Under the pieces are notes generated by a model. The model saw only the letters and a program-made list of their open reading frames with translations. It was not told the DNA's origin and did not search any database. Below, piece after piece: positions 44,442-57,025 of a stretch of 64,000 nucleotides of DNA; the first letter of the stretch is position 1, and every line of letters starts with the position of its first letter. The DNA comes from Xenoacremonium recifei (taxonomy: Eukaryota; Ascomycota; Sordariomycetes; Hypocreales; Nectriaceae): positions 186,001 to 250,000 of the forward strand of contig WOFQ01000007.1 in NCBI GenBank assembly GCA_012184525.1. Direction: 5' to 3'. Both the position numbers and the translations under genes were made by a program.

Positions 44442-44987
44442 TGTCGCGTGTGTGAAGAAGATGGTGAAAAGGAATTGGAGAATGGACCAGGCCGACCTCT
44501 GAAAAGATTCAGCCCCGATCAGAAGCACTGGCAGGGGTTGATCTTCAGGCCTGGCCTGGACGTCATCCATCAAAAGCGGGGCCGATCCCCCACGAGCTGC
44601 CGGCGCCGGGACTTTTTCCTCCGCGTCGCCGGCTTCGGCCGCGATTACAAAGGCGTTTTCACGATTGGAGTTTTGCTATCAACGCCACAGGCCCTCAAGT
44701 AGCTAAGGATCAGGGCTGTCATATCTTGTCCCAATATTCAGTCCAGTAGTGACTTTGCGACGTTGCTTTATTCGACCTCTCTGCCTCATATTTGCCCCGC
44801 GAAAAGAAACTCACCGCCCTGGTGGGCTGGACAATTCTGCCGCTTCAAGAGCCCCGCGATTCGATAACTGGTCCAAAAGCCTAGGATCAAGGACTTATTT
44901 CTGCATCCCCCGGCTTTCTCAGGAATCGCGCTGCTTCAGAATTGCTTACACTCCTTTTTGGACTGGAAACTTGGGGTTTGAAGCGCC
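44442..44987. promoter_or_regulatory. Divergent promoter region ATP11 / MMS19
   Basis: 546 bases between two divergent ATGs. No defined element that I can defend; GC-rich near 44580-44650. Confidence 0.4.
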
Positions 44988-47900
44988 ATGGCCGACTTCA
45001 GGCAGCTCGCCCTGGAGTTCGTCCTGGCAGACGATGAGGGGCGCCAAACGGCCATTGCTCAAAAGACAGCCACAGGTCAGCAAGCAGAGGACGAACCCTT
45101 TATGAGACAGAGGGTCTGATTCTGACTTCAATAGAAATCCAAAATTCTCCCGCCAACTCGAACCCAATCGCTCGTTGGGTTGAAGCAGTCCAACCTTGGA
45201 TGCCAGGGAGTCACGAGACCGAGGATGGTGATGAGATTCCTGATTGGACTGCCAGAGCCAAGGGTAAGATTCCATTCAAACGGCCTTGATTTAAAGACTG
45301 ACAATGATAGCTCTGGAGTTTCTCTCAAGGACACTGGACTTCCTAGACAAAGACCTTCTGAAACCAAGCCAAGGTATGGTCTCTCCTGCATCTCAGATGC
45401 CCCTTCGGCGTCTCATTTGTCTGTAGTGAAACTCCTCATTGGCTTCTTCGGTGCCATGTTCGAAGTAGACCACAAGGCCGGTATATTACCTTCGGCGTCA
45501 GCCCTCTCAAGGATAGTGGCGATGAAATCATTCCAGAAAACCAGCGCAAACGACATTATTCAGAAACTTTGCGCACTCAATGACGACTTCATTCGACAAG
45601 TTCCTAAAACTCGACTCGTTATTTACCAACTCATAAGAACATTGATGACGACCCCGGAGATTGCGAGCGATCTACAGCATCGCCACGGTCCTTCAGCCGG
45701 CTTCATGGTTGATCTCCTTCAACTGTGTCAGAGCGAGAGAGATCCCGACTGTCTGATGGTTTGGTTCGACATTCTGAGAGTTTTCGCAACGGATTACTCC
45801 CCGACAAAGGATCTGCTCGAGGCTGTCTGGGGCAACTTCAAGCTGTATTACCCTATTGCCCTTCCTCGCGCATCTGCAACTACAGTTACGCCCGAGGAAC
45901 TCAAGCATCAGCTGCGAATGTGCTTCTGCGCAAATTACCAACTTGCGGATCAAGCACTTCCTTTTTTGCTCGGAAAATTGGATCAGGGAGATGGAGTGAC
46001 TGTGAACGTCAAAGTATGTCTCGGGGAATATCGAGAGGAGAACTTGCTAACATATTCTAGGTCGACATCCTTAAAACAATCAAGGCATGCCTTGACGAGT
46101 ACACCCACCCTGAACAATCCATTTACCCATATGCCGACAGAATCTGGGGCAGTCTCAAGTATGAGGTGCGGAATGGCGAGATTGAGGACACCATTTGGGG
46201 CACTTTGGAGGTTCTCAAGTCCCTCACTGTCAGGCTCAAGGGCGATAACCTGCGAGACTTCACCTTGGCCGTCACTCGGGACTGTGTGAATGACCTCTCA
46301 AACACGACTTACACAGCACCAGCTGGACGACTATTGGTCAGTGTGCTCAGCGCGAAGCCGAGCGCCTTCGTCATGATGGTTGCGCCGGCAATTACACATA
46401 TCAAGGAGAACTTGCGACACCCAAAAGCACCGATACATACACAAGATCTCCTCAAAATCCTGCACGTAATCTTGGAAACGCGCATTCTTTTGGCGACGAC
46501 TGAAATGTCTTCCGAGGACCGAGAGGACTTTGCAGCCGTCGACGGCACTTTCAAGACCTTGTACGTGGATGTTTATAAAGCCCCCGTTCAACTGGCCTCG
46601 AAAGCGGAGGCCTCGTACGATGACATCAAGGCAGCTATACAAGCCGTTCAAGGAGCTGGTGCTCTGGTTCGCCAAAGGCCAGCCAAATCTCTGGGTGTTC
46701 CCGATGGGGATGGGTCTGAACGGTTGCTTATTGAGCCGTCTTGTCTGTTGATCTGCGAAGACATGTTCAGCATCCTTACCGCCGCGGCGACTTCATCCGT
46801 TCGTTCGAAGGGCTCTGACGATCTCGTGAACGAGACCACGCAGGCCTTGCAACGAGCAATCCTTACATTGCCCAGGGCCTTCAAATCAATGATGGCTTGG
46901 GTTATTGAAGCACTTGACTCAAGCTATCAGCAGGGAGGTAATCCTGTCGCCATAAAGGTATTCGCCACTTTGGCCTCCCAGGTAGCCTTCATCGGCTGCT
47001 CCGAGCTACCCGCAACGCCTTCGGACGGCTTGGGCCATTTCTTTTACTTTGTTCGAACTTTGCTTGTGAAGCTGTTCGAGATACTCGACAAGAAGGCTAG
47101 CCCGAAAGTTTGGTGTTCTGTTGCTGCAGCAGTTCAGTCCGCTGTGAGATACTTCAATGACGCTTGTCTCGCAAGTAAACCGGATCCGAACGGTTCCCTA
47201 GGCGAAGGTGCCTGGATTACGGGTATTGAAACTAAATACCCCGAGCTTAGCCAACCTGGAACTGAGGGTGTTGAAGCTAGTAAGAAGTCAATCAGGCAAC
47301 TCTCTTCTGTGACAGAGGTTCGCAACGAGTTTCTGCTGATCAGCCTTTACGTTGTCCGACAACTATATCGAAGAGCGACAGAAACCACAGAGTCACACCC
47401 AAAATCTCACCAGAAAGCTCTTACCCTCAGCAGCGACTTCACTGGACAAGATGGTGCATCCGAGCATCAGTACCTCTACTTGATATCGGTTTTGGCTGGT
47501 TTCATGGTTCACGAGATGAGTGAATCTCAACAACTGTCGCTGAAAGTGGATGAATTCGTAGTCAATCTATTTCGGAATGACTTTATCTCGATTCCAGAGA
47601 ATCTCATAGAGGAGAAAAAGACGGCTAAAGCGGGAGTTGATGTCCCGTCTGCGTGGAGCTGGCTAGCTTTTGAGAGGCCGAATATCTTGGCTTTCGGGCT
47701 CCTGGAGTCACTCCGTCCAACTGCAGTGGCACGACTTGTAAGATCAATTATCACATGTGTTAAAAGAACCTACGACTAACAAATCCTAGTTCGAGACTGG
47801 GATTGGACAAGATCTAATCCTCAGTGGCTGCCTCGCGTCACAAGAAGACGATGCGACGAGCAGACCGGTAACTCTGTCAATCTTGACAGTGTTGGCGAAT

Positions 47901-48788
47901 AAATATACTGTCGAGAATTCGGAGGCCCTAATCACAAAGCTTGAGCAGCATACTAAGGGACTGCTGAGCAAAGATGGCAAACCTGACGACAAAGATCGTC
48001 TCAACCAAGTCACAGCTATTTACGCCATTGCCACGGGTATTCTCCGAAGATACAGCGCTAAGAAGACGAAGGGATTGATCTCTATGTTGCGTGAAGGACC
48101 TAAAGATGAAAAGATGGGCCAGCACTTTGCCCGTCGATTGGAGATGCTCGTTGCTCCGCAGCAGCCCCTGACGAAGGAAAACTACGCCATTGTGAAGCCA
48201 CTCTGGATGCAAAAGATCTATTTCGAATTGGTCAATCCCATGCTTCAGGCAGCTGTCGGTGCGGATTCGGAAATTTCAGACCCTCTCGTCAAGACCAACT
48301 TCAGCATTGGCGTGTTGCTTATGGTCAAGCATATGAGCTTTACAGTCTATGAAGCTGACGCCGACAAGATCATTCGGATTGCCATAGCAATCGCACAGAA
48401 TATCAGCTCGGGTCCAGACGTCCAAGCTGCTCTGGATGTTATCAAGAACACACTCGTCGAAGCTCCCGAGAAGGGTCAGGATCATATCCGAAGCATCGTC
48501 AAAATTTGTGTCGCAGCATTTTCCAACACGCCTGCTTCAAAGGATGGTCGGCCAGATTGGCTGCCAGAAGATTACGTTTCGGAAGCAAACAGCCCCGAAG
48601 TACGAGCTGGAAGCGGCAAGCTGGGGTTGGAGATTGTAGGGGCAATGCCAAAGATGTTTGAGAGCCATCGTCTCATGCCTTTAGCGCCGCAGGTACAGAA
48701 GGATCTGACGATTGCATGTGGACACAAAGTGCGGGATCTCAGGAGGACGGCTCGGTTGGCAAGACAGGCTTGGGCAGAGCTAAAGTAA
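44988..48788 (+). CDS. MMS19: MMS19/Met18 cytosolic iron-sulfur assembly protein, 1180 aa
   Basis: Six exons: 44988-45075, 45135-45263, 45311-45373, 45427-46013, 46061-47737 and 47790-48788. The product is a HEAT-repeat solenoid throughout. The N-terminal MMS19 domain is recognised from LSRTLDFLDKDLL, VKLLIGFF, RLVIYQLIRTLM, the DILKTIKACLDEYTHP segment and W.SLKYEVRNGEIEDT. The C-terminal domain ends with HKVRDLRRTARLARQAW. In yeast (Met18, about 1032 aa) and animals it is part of the CIA targeting complex with Cia1 and Cia2, handing Fe-S clusters to DNA polymerases, XPD and other repair enzymes. The start is fixed by the in-frame short first exons. Confidence 0.88.
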
Positions 48789-49067
48789 TCTGGCGAAGTT
48801 GAGATTTCTATGGCGTTTGGAAACGGCTGGGGGAGCATGTCGTGAGCTGGATGTTAGATGCAACATGGGGATCTAGCATATAGAGGCGGGTTAGCATCAA
48901 GCTCAAATGTATAGAACATTTTACAAAGACTAGCACAATGCACAATTAAGTCTAAGAGATAGACGGTCGCAATACGTCTTAAATGCATCTTTATTGTTTA
49001 TTCCCCTTGATCCTTCAACCGATAACCAATGCATCCCAGAGAACGCCGTATTCTACACAACCATCTT

Positions 49068-49855
49068 CTAATTCTTGCGCCGCTTCCCACCCTTCTTGCC
49101 AGCCGGCTCAGCAGCTGTTGAAGTCGCAGAGGTCGAGGCTCCTGCCGCATCTGCTGCAAGTATAGCGTCTAGCACGTCGGGGGTCGCATCCAGGAGGTCT
49201 TGTGACACAGCTACGCGCTTAGGATCCAGCTTGGCGATCGATGGCACAGACGAAGCAAGCATTTGCTGGAAGGGCACAGCGACGAATTGGCCCGCTTCGT
49301 CAAACCATTGAGAGAACGGCTCGGCGAGTTTTATCGTCTTGGGCTTCGAATTGGCATCGGATACGGTGATTGTAAGGTTGTAGACGGGGACGTTTTTCTT
49401 CGTTGAGCTGGCGATGGTGATCTGGCAGCATGTCAATATGCGATCGGGTTATGATGAAAATGAACCCTTACCTTTCCGCCGGATGGGGATGTTCCCTCAT
49501 ATATCGTGCCCTTCTCTTTCAACCAGATCCACAGCGTCAGAGCCGAGTTGATGACAGTGTACACAACGACTGCGGCGGCCGTAAAGTATTTGGTGTTGTC
49601 GAAGCCATATTGGTAGTCCCAGCCGAAACAGGCAGCGGCGAGTGCGAAAGCGCTCCAGCCGAGAGCTAGACGCACATCGATGAGATAATTCGACTGCTTG
49701 AATTTGAGGGAGTTGAGGTAGTTGGGAATCGCATCGTCGGATGTGTTCTTGAGGTCTGGAGAGACACCGTGTCAGCGGGAGCTTGGAGGGGGTGGTTTCG
49801 TTAGCGGAGGAGGCGTACCAGCTAAGTTATAGACTGAGATCTTTTCTGTGGCCAT
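49068..49855 (-). CDS. SPC2: Signal peptidase complex subunit 2, 224 aa
   Basis: Minus-strand exons: 49855-49819, 49755-49472 and 49421-49068. Two membrane helices (about residues 48-66 and 73-95) flank a short luminal turn, followed by a cytosolic beta-rich part with an unusually Lys-rich end (KKGGKRRKN). This is the Spc2/SPCS2 layout; KQSNYLIDVRLALGW and YDNTKYFT-like strings match. The subunit helps hold signal peptidase at the translocon in the ER membrane. It shares a 353-bp divergent promoter region with EMC3, another ER-membrane factor, and runs convergently toward MMS19 with about 280 bp between stops. Confidence 0.9.
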
Positions 49856-50208
49856 GGCTACGGAGTGTCTGCGACGGCAGGCAGCACACAAGAGAAGACG
49901 TAGAATTCGGAACCGTGATAAAAGAGAGAATGGTGTTCTTCGAGATGTGCATGTCCAAGTTCAAGCTGTCCCGTCTGGCAATGGATGAGTGGAGCCGAGG
50001 CGCAGGGGTCTGTTAGTGGAGGAGAGGAGCTGCTGGAGCTGGACGGCAGCGGCGGATTAACTGGAAGCTCCGTCATCAGTACGAGCCACATCTGTAACTT
50101 AATTCCCATCGCCGACCCAGCTTCTCGTCCCGCCATCCATCGCCATCACCACCCGTCGCCCGACTTCTCCCAATTGGCGAGGCCACTGCTCTCGACACAT
50201 ATCTCACG
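49856..50208. promoter_or_regulatory. Short bidirectional promoter SPC2 / EMC3
   Basis: Only 353 bases separate the two start codons. The region is rich in GAGGAG/CTCCTC-type tracts. No TATA box seen, as is usual for housekeeping genes. Confidence 0.5.
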
Positions 50209-51159
50209 ATGGCGCAGATCACGCCGCAGACCCTGCACAGGGACCCCCAGTTGCTGTACGTGCCCGCGCACTCCCTCACTCAAGACCCCCCGCGACGGCT
50301 AACTCCTCCCCTCGCAGCTACTGGATCCTGATCCCGATCACGCTCGTCATGGTCCTGACCGGCGTGCTTCGACACTACGCAACCGTCCTCATGGCGACCG
50401 CGCCCAAGAAGCTGGACCAGAAAGCCATGCGCGAGCAGCGCTTCCTCGGCCGCGGCGTCGTTCTCCGCTCGAATTACCATGTTCTGTCGCAGAAGGCTTT
50501 CGAGGCACGCCGTGAGACGCTGACGACTGGGTATGAGTCGGGCGCGTATCTGAAGGAGCCGGAGAAGAAGGGTCAGCCCCCGGCGAACCCGCTTACCGAT
50601 CCGGGGGCTATGGACGGCATGATGGGCATGATGAAGAATAACATGGCTATGATGATTCCGAATACGTTGATCATGAGCTGGGTTGATGCCTTCTTCAGTG
50701 GCTATGTTGTCAGTATGTTTCTCCGTATCCCCAATTGCTGCATATTACTCAATACTAACGTGCGCCTCAGTGAAAATGCCCTTCCCTTTGACCATCAAGT
50801 TCAAGAGCATGCTTCAGGCCGGCGTCCAGACCAAGGACATGGATCCACGATGGATGTCCAGCATCAGCTGGTATTTCCTGTGCATCTTCGGTCTTCAGTT
50901 TGTCTATGTATTCCTCCTAGGCAGCGACAATGGTACGTTATGAGCCCCAAAAACGTAGCGTTCATTTTCTAACCCAAGCACAGCTGCCCAGGTCGCCCAG
51001 CAGATGCAGGCCCAACAGATGCCTACCCCTATGATGGGAGGCCCTGGACAGGACCCTGACAAGCAGTTCAAGGCTGAGGCGGAGAACCTTGCTGTCATTG
51101 AGCACTACTCTGTGCTGGATGACGTCGAGGACCGATTGTTGGCGGGTATCAAAAATTAG
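50209..51159 (+). CDS. EMC3: ER membrane complex subunit 3, 259 aa
   Basis: Exons 50209-50255, 50318-50712, 50771-50932 and 50984-51159. The protein starts MAQITPQTLHRDPQLLYWILIPIT. It has three membrane helices (about 16-38, 120-140 and 168-190) and the EMC3/TMCO1 (Oxa1 superfamily) core: NPLTDPGAMDGMMGMMKNNM, IMSWVDAFFSGYVV and VKMPFPLT-like KMPFPLTIKFKSMLQ. EMC3 forms the catalytic groove of the ER membrane complex, which inserts tail-anchored and multi-pass proteins. The methionine-rich cytosolic loop is visible at about 100-115. The first exon is only 47 nt, so the next ATG would truncate helix 1. Confidence 0.93.
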
Positions 51160-51271
51160 ATTTCTATCATAAAAGCATTGTAGAGTACATGAACATATAT
51201 AGTCCACCGGCGCTCAACATTCGGGATTTTTTATTTTTGCTTCACAAGGCAGCCGAGTCCGTGTATTCCTA

Positions 51272-52078
51272 TCATGCTCCATCCCACCAGATGCAGACTC
51301 CAAGACCTTCCGCTGCCATGCTGGCCTTGATTCGGTAGGGCGTCTTTTGTGGTACGTCTTCCACTTGCGACGGGCCGGCAGGGGCCTGGTCGTGCCATTC
51401 TTCGTCAATGACCTGGAAGCGGACCATTTCGTGGTTGTCGTAGAACAATCGCTCTTCATCAAAATTCCAAATCCAAAGCTGCTCGCTATGATTACTGTTC
51501 GACAGTTAATTCGTGCCACTTTGCAGGGGACGTCCGATGTACTCACTATTCGGCTCCTTGGGGTAGCTCTTCGAACGGAACGAAGATGTCGTCGAAGAAA
51601 TCCGTTCTGAGATTTATGCCTGCGGGTGTAGAGCTGCGTATGCGGCCTAGCATGACCTCGCCCTTAAAAGGTCTGAAGACCACCATTCGAAACTCAACTA
51701 TGAACGAAGTTAGAGACAAACTTCAAAACGGCCGGAGGCAGACGAACCGTTGACATTCACCAGGCCAGTTCCATGTCCAATGAGGCCTTCTGATGTCCAA
51801 AGCAAGTCGTACAAACATATGCAAAGACCAATCTTCTGTATAACCTGATTGCTGCGTCTTAGCTTGGAGAGTGCTGGTAAGCAGCGGCTTCTTACCTTGT
51901 TCGAGTATTTGGCGTTAAGATTGTCCTCAATCGCATCTATGCTTCTTTTTGAGAAGTCTTCGGGTGCGATCTGTACAAGATCTGCCAGTTTAGACTGCAA
52001 CTACTGGTTAGAAATGGGATGGACAAGTCGAGTCACCGCGGGGCAGGAAATGAGATGAGTACATACCAGGATGAACAT
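51272..52078 (-). CDS. RPC25: RNA polymerase III subunit RPC25 (Rpb7 family), 190 aa
   Basis: Five minus-strand exons: 52078-52067 (12 nt of coding), 51994-51896, 51844-51748, 51697-51547 and 51485-51272. Spliced N-terminus: MFILSKLADLVQIAPEDF. The Rpb7 N-terminal (tip) domain includes IEDNLNAKYSNKVIQKIGLC and HGTGLVNVNVEFRMVVFRPF. The OB/S1-like part has GEVMLGRIRSSTPAGI and FFDDIFVP. With RPC17 it forms the stalk of Pol III, needed for initiation. Because the first two exons are so small, simple ORF calling misses the true start. Its stop lies 112 bp from that of EMC3. Confidence 0.9.
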
Positions 52079-52795
52079 GATGGCAGTCGGCGGAGTATGG
52101 CACGCAAAAGAAACTGCTGAGTGATGCTATGCCTTATACTTGTCGTTTTATGGGATTGCTTGATAAAGGAGGTTCTTCATAGTAAAGTGGCTGTTGATTG
52201 CATGGCGAATGGTCATGATGAGGTTCAATAATTCCATCGAGGCGGGATGTTCCACACGGCAGAAAAAGAACACTTCCGCAAGTGCTTTAGGCACTAATAC
52301 AGTTGGGGTTAGGTCTATCTGGCCCAGCCACTCACCGCCCTCTAAAATGGGCTTAGTGCGCAGCGTTGTGCAAGAGGCGCCGGGAGAAAACTACAACTTA
52401 AATTTCCAAGCTCGACCGCCTTGAGCTGGCAGCTTCTCTCCAATCCTCACCTCCCTTCGCGCGACGATTCGCCATCACGAGCCTCACCTTTGTGTCAGCT
52501 CGCTCTTCCATTCTTTTCTCCTCGACTCGATTTGCCGCCTTCTCTTCCCTGTCGTTCGTCTGCTGCTTCTAGTCTTTTTCTCTCCACGCGCCGAATACTC
52601 CGTACAACCCCTTTGAAACGAATCCCCAATTATCACCATCAGGGTTGCTAGTCGTCTATACACGCTGGCCATCGAGGTCGTTGGCAGCACTTATAACCCA
52701 CCCCTCCTCGTCTCTTTCGACTCTCTATCAACTGCGACTCTTTCTGTCCTTTCGATCAAACCCTCCGATCCGCCGTCAACGCATGCTTGAGTAAC
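52079..52795. promoter_or_regulatory. Divergent promoter region RPC25 / NUFIP1-like gene
   Basis: About 720 bases. The right-hand 350 bases form a long C/T-rich leader before the ATG at 52796. No other feature supported. Confidence 0.45.
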
Positions 52796-54664
52796 ATGTC
52801 GAACTACGGGTACGGTCCTCCTCCTCCGCCACCTTCGGCTTCGTCGTCGGGCGGACATCCTAGCTATGGTCATCCTGCACCGTCATATCCACAGCATAAC
52901 CAGCCGCGCGGAGGACATCACGGCCGTGGTCGTGGAGGACATTACGGCAACCGCGGCGATTATCATGCCTCTGCCCAACCCCCGTACGAGTATACGGGGC
53001 AACCCTATCCCGCTCACAACCCTGCTCCGTATGGAGGATCACACCCTCCTACGGGCTATTCCCAGCCCCAACCACAATGGCAACCTGACCATGGACACGT
53101 TCCTCCCCATGCCCCGGCCCCTTTGTCTGCGAACAACTATCACCCGAATTTCGCCCCCCAACCGTATCCTACCCCTTCTCAATACCCCCCGCAACCACCA
53201 TATGGCGCGCCTCAGCAGTATCCTGCTCCCTATCAAGGACCGCCACCCCCTAGTCAACCTCAGTGGAATGGCCAGCAGCCATCTTCCCAGCTTCCTTATG
53301 GCAATGGTCGGCCGCAGCGGCCATATAATGATCGTGGCCCGAAAGGCCCAATGACAGGTCCGCGACCGCACTATGAGCCCGAATCAATGCAGCCCCCTAC
53401 GAATGGCAACTATGGCCAGCCTTACCCGCCTGCCGATCCAAGAGTAGCCCATTATCCTCCGGCACAGTACGGTCCTGCCTACCCTGGGCCTCCGCCGCCG
53501 CCTCCTCACCAGCAAGATGGCTACTACGGACAGAGCGGTCGTCGTGGACGGGGAGGCAGCTTTAGGGATGGACATTCTCGTGGGAGAGGAGGATATCAGA
53601 GTGGTGACAGGAATCGCCACCATAGGAATGGCCATACTGATAACGTCCACAAGTCTGAGCCTCTATCCGTTGGAAAGAAGAAGAAGCGCAAGACCAATAC
53701 TCTGGGCTTGACGCCCGGTATGGACTCCGAGTCTGAGGACGACGAAGGAGAGGAGAAGGTCCTCCAGGATTTGATAGGCCAAGAGACATTGAAGTAAGTA
53801 TACGGTCTGGATGCCGACTCGGCTCTACTAACCTTTGGCAGTGTCAAGGATATCGCGTCGTTCCTGGCTGAGAGAAGGAAGAACTTCCCAACCAAGGCTC
53901 GTGTTGAGGCTAAGAAAGCTGCCGAGCTGGCACACGACGGCGAAGACAAGGCTTCTTCGCTCGAGAAAAAGGCCGACCAACTTCGGCGTCAACTTCGAAA
54001 AGTCGAATCGTCCATCAAGCGAAAACGAGAGCAAGGCGACGAGGGTGACGAGATGCGGGATCCCTCAGAGGAGTCATCAGACGACGAGAAACCAGAGGTC
54101 ATGTCTACTCGTTCTACTGCCGCACCCCCTCCTCCACCACCCCCCGCGAAGAAAGCCGACGTATCCAAGCATTGCAAATATTATTCCACTGGTGGAACAT
54201 GCGGCAAGAAGGGCAAGTGCCGCTTCGTCCATGATCCGGAGGTCAGAGAAGCCGCCATGAAGGAGAGGGAGGCCAACAATGGGCGGTTGACCATTCAGCA
54301 ACGGCTCATCCTCAACGACAAGGACCAAGAGGACCTCACAGTGCTCCAGTCCATCCAGTATCTCCGCGAGAAAGGACTTATGAAACCCGCACAGACGGAT
54401 ATCAAGACGGAGAAACGACCGCAAAGCAACGGCGCCCCTGCACCACAGCCCCCTCCCTCCAGTCTCCTGCCAGCCGCCTCGGCATCTTTGCCTCCGCCTC
54501 CGATCAAGCGAGAGCCGGGCCTCCCTCGTCGCAACCCGCCACCCTCCATCATCCCTGGGGCTAATAGTGTCAGCTCTCAGGGCGTTCAGCATTACCAGGG
54601 CTGGTTGCTCCAGCCGTACGGTAGTACTCCAACTAAGAAGCCGAAGAGCGACGATCTTCCCTGA
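52796..54664 (+). CDS. NUFIP1-domain, CCCH zinc-finger RNA-binding protein, 606 aa
   Basis: Exons 52796-53793 and 53842-54664. The first 270 residues are Pro/Gln/Gly/Tyr/His-rich and disordered, with RGG-like patches (GRGRGG, RRGRGG). A basic KKKKRKTN stretch is followed by an acidic one. The NUFIP1 motif FLAERRKNFPTKARVE is created across the intron, then a coiled coil (KADQLRRQLRKVE). One CCCH finger follows: CKYYSTGGTCGKKGKCRFVH at about residues 455-475. NUFIP1/Rsa1 proteins are platform factors for box C/D snoRNP assembly in the nucleus. The motif order fits, though low-complexity sequence makes orthology less sure than for neighbours. The annotated start is the ATG closest to the conserved MSNMSNYG-like context. 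Confidence 0.8.
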
Positions 54665-55825
54665 TTATCAGAAAGTATGTCTGATTCGTCAGATACGTTA
54701 ATGGTGTCAATCCCGAGAAACATGTTGGTTTCTGAGTGGTAAGGACATCGATCACAAATGTACTATATTCACCGAAACGAACGTTTATGGGTCGCTTTAC
54801 AACAAGATCGTCCCATTTGGTATGAAGATCTGAAATAGAGGTTTGAAATCGGATTTCCATCATGAACTCTGGCCTGCTTCTGCCCTAGTTTTGGGGGATC
54901 AGGCTGTCAAATGTTCATTTTGACAAAATTGGAGCAGTGCGCCACATCTCATGGTATAGGAGGAGTTTGATTTTCGTGCATTTTGTATTTGTTTTCTTAT
55001 CCATGGGTTTATTAATGGAGGCGTTTGTTATTTGGCATGCCGATATCTGCGGCTTCTGGTTCTTGATCGCAAACCGATAATCAGCATGGTACCTCAAGGA
55101 GCTTTAAGCAGTTTGATCTTCATTTTCAAGTGTATGAGAAGGTTCCCCAAAATCCCGTGCGAGTTATCCTGGTCGACTGAGGTTCCTTTAACTCTATGTC
55201 AGTAAAAACATTGTAAGATTGATTATTCATTAAGTACAGTGTCATTTACGTTCCTTCATTCAAGCGAATGTCAGATCCCATCAGTGAAGCCTCAGGTCAT
55301 GAATCAAGATGTTTTGTACTGTCAGAATTAGAGACTACCATTCTGAAGGGACACGTTCGGTGCCCGTATCTACATCGTATGACCCCAAACAATGCAAGTC
55401 GCCTTCACATTCTATTCCCGTGAGGACACTCCTGTCCTCCAACCAGTCCACTGGTACCCCCTGACCTCGTCTCTCCCGACTTCCCTCCGAGCCATGCAGC
55501 CTCCCAAGTCCGATGCGCGATCTCGAGTCTAGAAGATGGTTTCCAAGCCAAAGGACAACAACTCCGTCGCTGATGAACACCTGATGTATGTAGCGCACAA
55601 CACGCTTTGCAGAGCGCTGTGCGAGAAATGACAACTCCGTGGTGCGGGGGAAAAGCAAATCAAACAAAAGAAAAGCGAAATAGCAAAACAGATAAGAAAG
55701 TCTCTAAACGCCCCTTGCCCATGTCGTGGCCGTAGCAAAGTGTGGTTGGAAAAGCATGGTGATTAATGCTTGGTTCGGGAGGGAAAATGCGAGGTGAATC
55801 TAAATCAGGAGAGAGAGGCCAGAGA
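54665..55825. other. Convergent 3' region
   Basis: About 1.16 kb between the stops of the NUFIP1-like gene and SPT2. ORFs on the minus strand (55335-55667 and others) have no domain. Unusually long for a convergent gap in this block, but I see no structured element. Confidence 0.45.
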
Positions 55826-57025
55826 CTATCGACGTCGTCCAGCACGAAGAGCTTCGAGAGCTTGCCGTTTGCGCTCCTCCTTGGCCATCTTGAGATTCCG
55901 TTCGAGGCGCTCCTCCTCGATATCTTCTCTCCGGGCAATTTTCTCGGCCCGACGCTCCTCGTCGTCAATGTCGTCCATACCGGCCTCCATATCAGAAGAC
56001 CCATCCGATGCGTAGTCGTAACGAGAACCGTTGCCGCCCTCGTCCTCATCATCATACTCAATGAAGTCGTCGAGTTCCTCGTCGTAATCGTCTTCGTAAC
56101 GTGAGTGGGAGTTGGATGGCCGGGCTGGGCGCACGTTGAGCAAAGCACCGCCACGAGAGTTATCTCGCTTCTTGACGGGGTTGCCGGGCTTAGGCCGTGC
56201 AGTGCCTGTATAGCCTGTTGTGGCTGCGGCGGCACGCTTGATCTTCTTCTCCCGTTCCTCTTGGGCCGCCAGTTTGGCCTTTTCGGCTTTGGTCAGAGGG
56301 GCTGGCTTGCCATTACGTCCTTCTCTGCCGTTTCCATTCAATGCACTTGCACCATTTTTGGGACCCGCACTGGGTATGCCGTTTCTCTGTCCAACTTTCG
56401 AGGTGCCCGAATATCCAGGTATCGGTTTCTTAGCCGGAGTTCGAGCATCTCGACTGTCTCGGGGGTCTGCGCGAGAAATCTCATCCTTACCTCTCACGGC
56501 TGTCTTCTCGACCTTCTTATGCTGGATCTTGCCGACCTGTCCCATGACCTGCTGGGCTCGCTGACCCCGCGCCAGAATTTCAGCGAAGGACCCCTTCTTC
56601 GGTGCCGCTTTTGGCACAGCGGGAGGTCCTGGGGACGGTCTGCTAGGAGCAGTCGGCTTGGTGACTCGGTTGGTTCCATTCATAGGTCTTGCGGACAAGA
56701 TACTCGGTTTTGGTGCAAGACCATTGGTCGGTCGCTGGGAGGCAATCGGCCTATCGAGTGGACGAGAAGGTAGAGTGCTTTTCGAAGAAAGCGCGTCATT
56801 GGGACGAGGCCGGGGGAAAGGCTCTGCGGATCGTGGTGCTATCGTGCTGGAGAGGGTTGTTCGTGGCGTCTTGGAGACATTATTGCGGAGGTCCTCGTCG
56901 GCCTTGCGTTTGGGCAAGGTATTTGATCGAGAAAGAGTAGATGTGGTAGTCGTCGTTGTCGTGGATGAGGAGCGGCCAGCCGTGCCACTGATCTGGTCAA
57001 GGAGGTCCCCAATCTGCGTATCCAT
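55826..57025 (-). CDS. SPT2: SPT2 family chromatin protein, 399 aa
   Basis: A long Ser/Thr/Pro/Arg-rich disordered N-terminal part is followed by KGSFAEILARGQRAQQVMGQVG and LTKAEKAKLAAQ. The C-terminal SPT2 domain is acidic and then coiled: DDYDEELDDFIEYDDEDE, AGMDDIDDEERRAEKIARRED and ERLERNLKMAKEERKRQALE. Spt2 binds H3-H4 and acts in transcription-coupled nucleosome maintenance. The start is the ATG at 57025. A possible extra 5' exon exists: ATG CCG before a GTGAGT donor near 57086, spliced to CTCAG|GAACTG, would add MPELNL in frame; I cannot decide between them. Confidence 0.87.
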   Translation of the reverse strand: MDTQIGDLLDQISGTAGRSSSTTTTTTTSTLSRSNTLPKRKADEDLRNNVSKTPRTTLSSTIAPRSAEPFPRPRPNDALSSKSTLPSRPLDRPIASQRPTNGLAPKPSILSARPMNGTNRVTKPTAPSRPSPGPPAVPKAAPKKGSFAEILARGQRAQQVMGQVGKIQHKKVEKTAVRGKDEISRADPRDSRDARTPAKKPIPGYSGTSKVGQRNGIPSAGPKNGASALNGNGREGRNGKPAPLTKAEKAKLAAQEEREKKIKRAAAATTGYTGTARPKPGNPVKKRDNSRGGALLNVRPARPSNSHSRYEDDYDEELDDFIEYDDEDEGGNGSRYDYASDGSSDMEAGMDDIDDEERRAEKIARREDIEEERLERNLKMAKEERKRQALEALRAGRRR

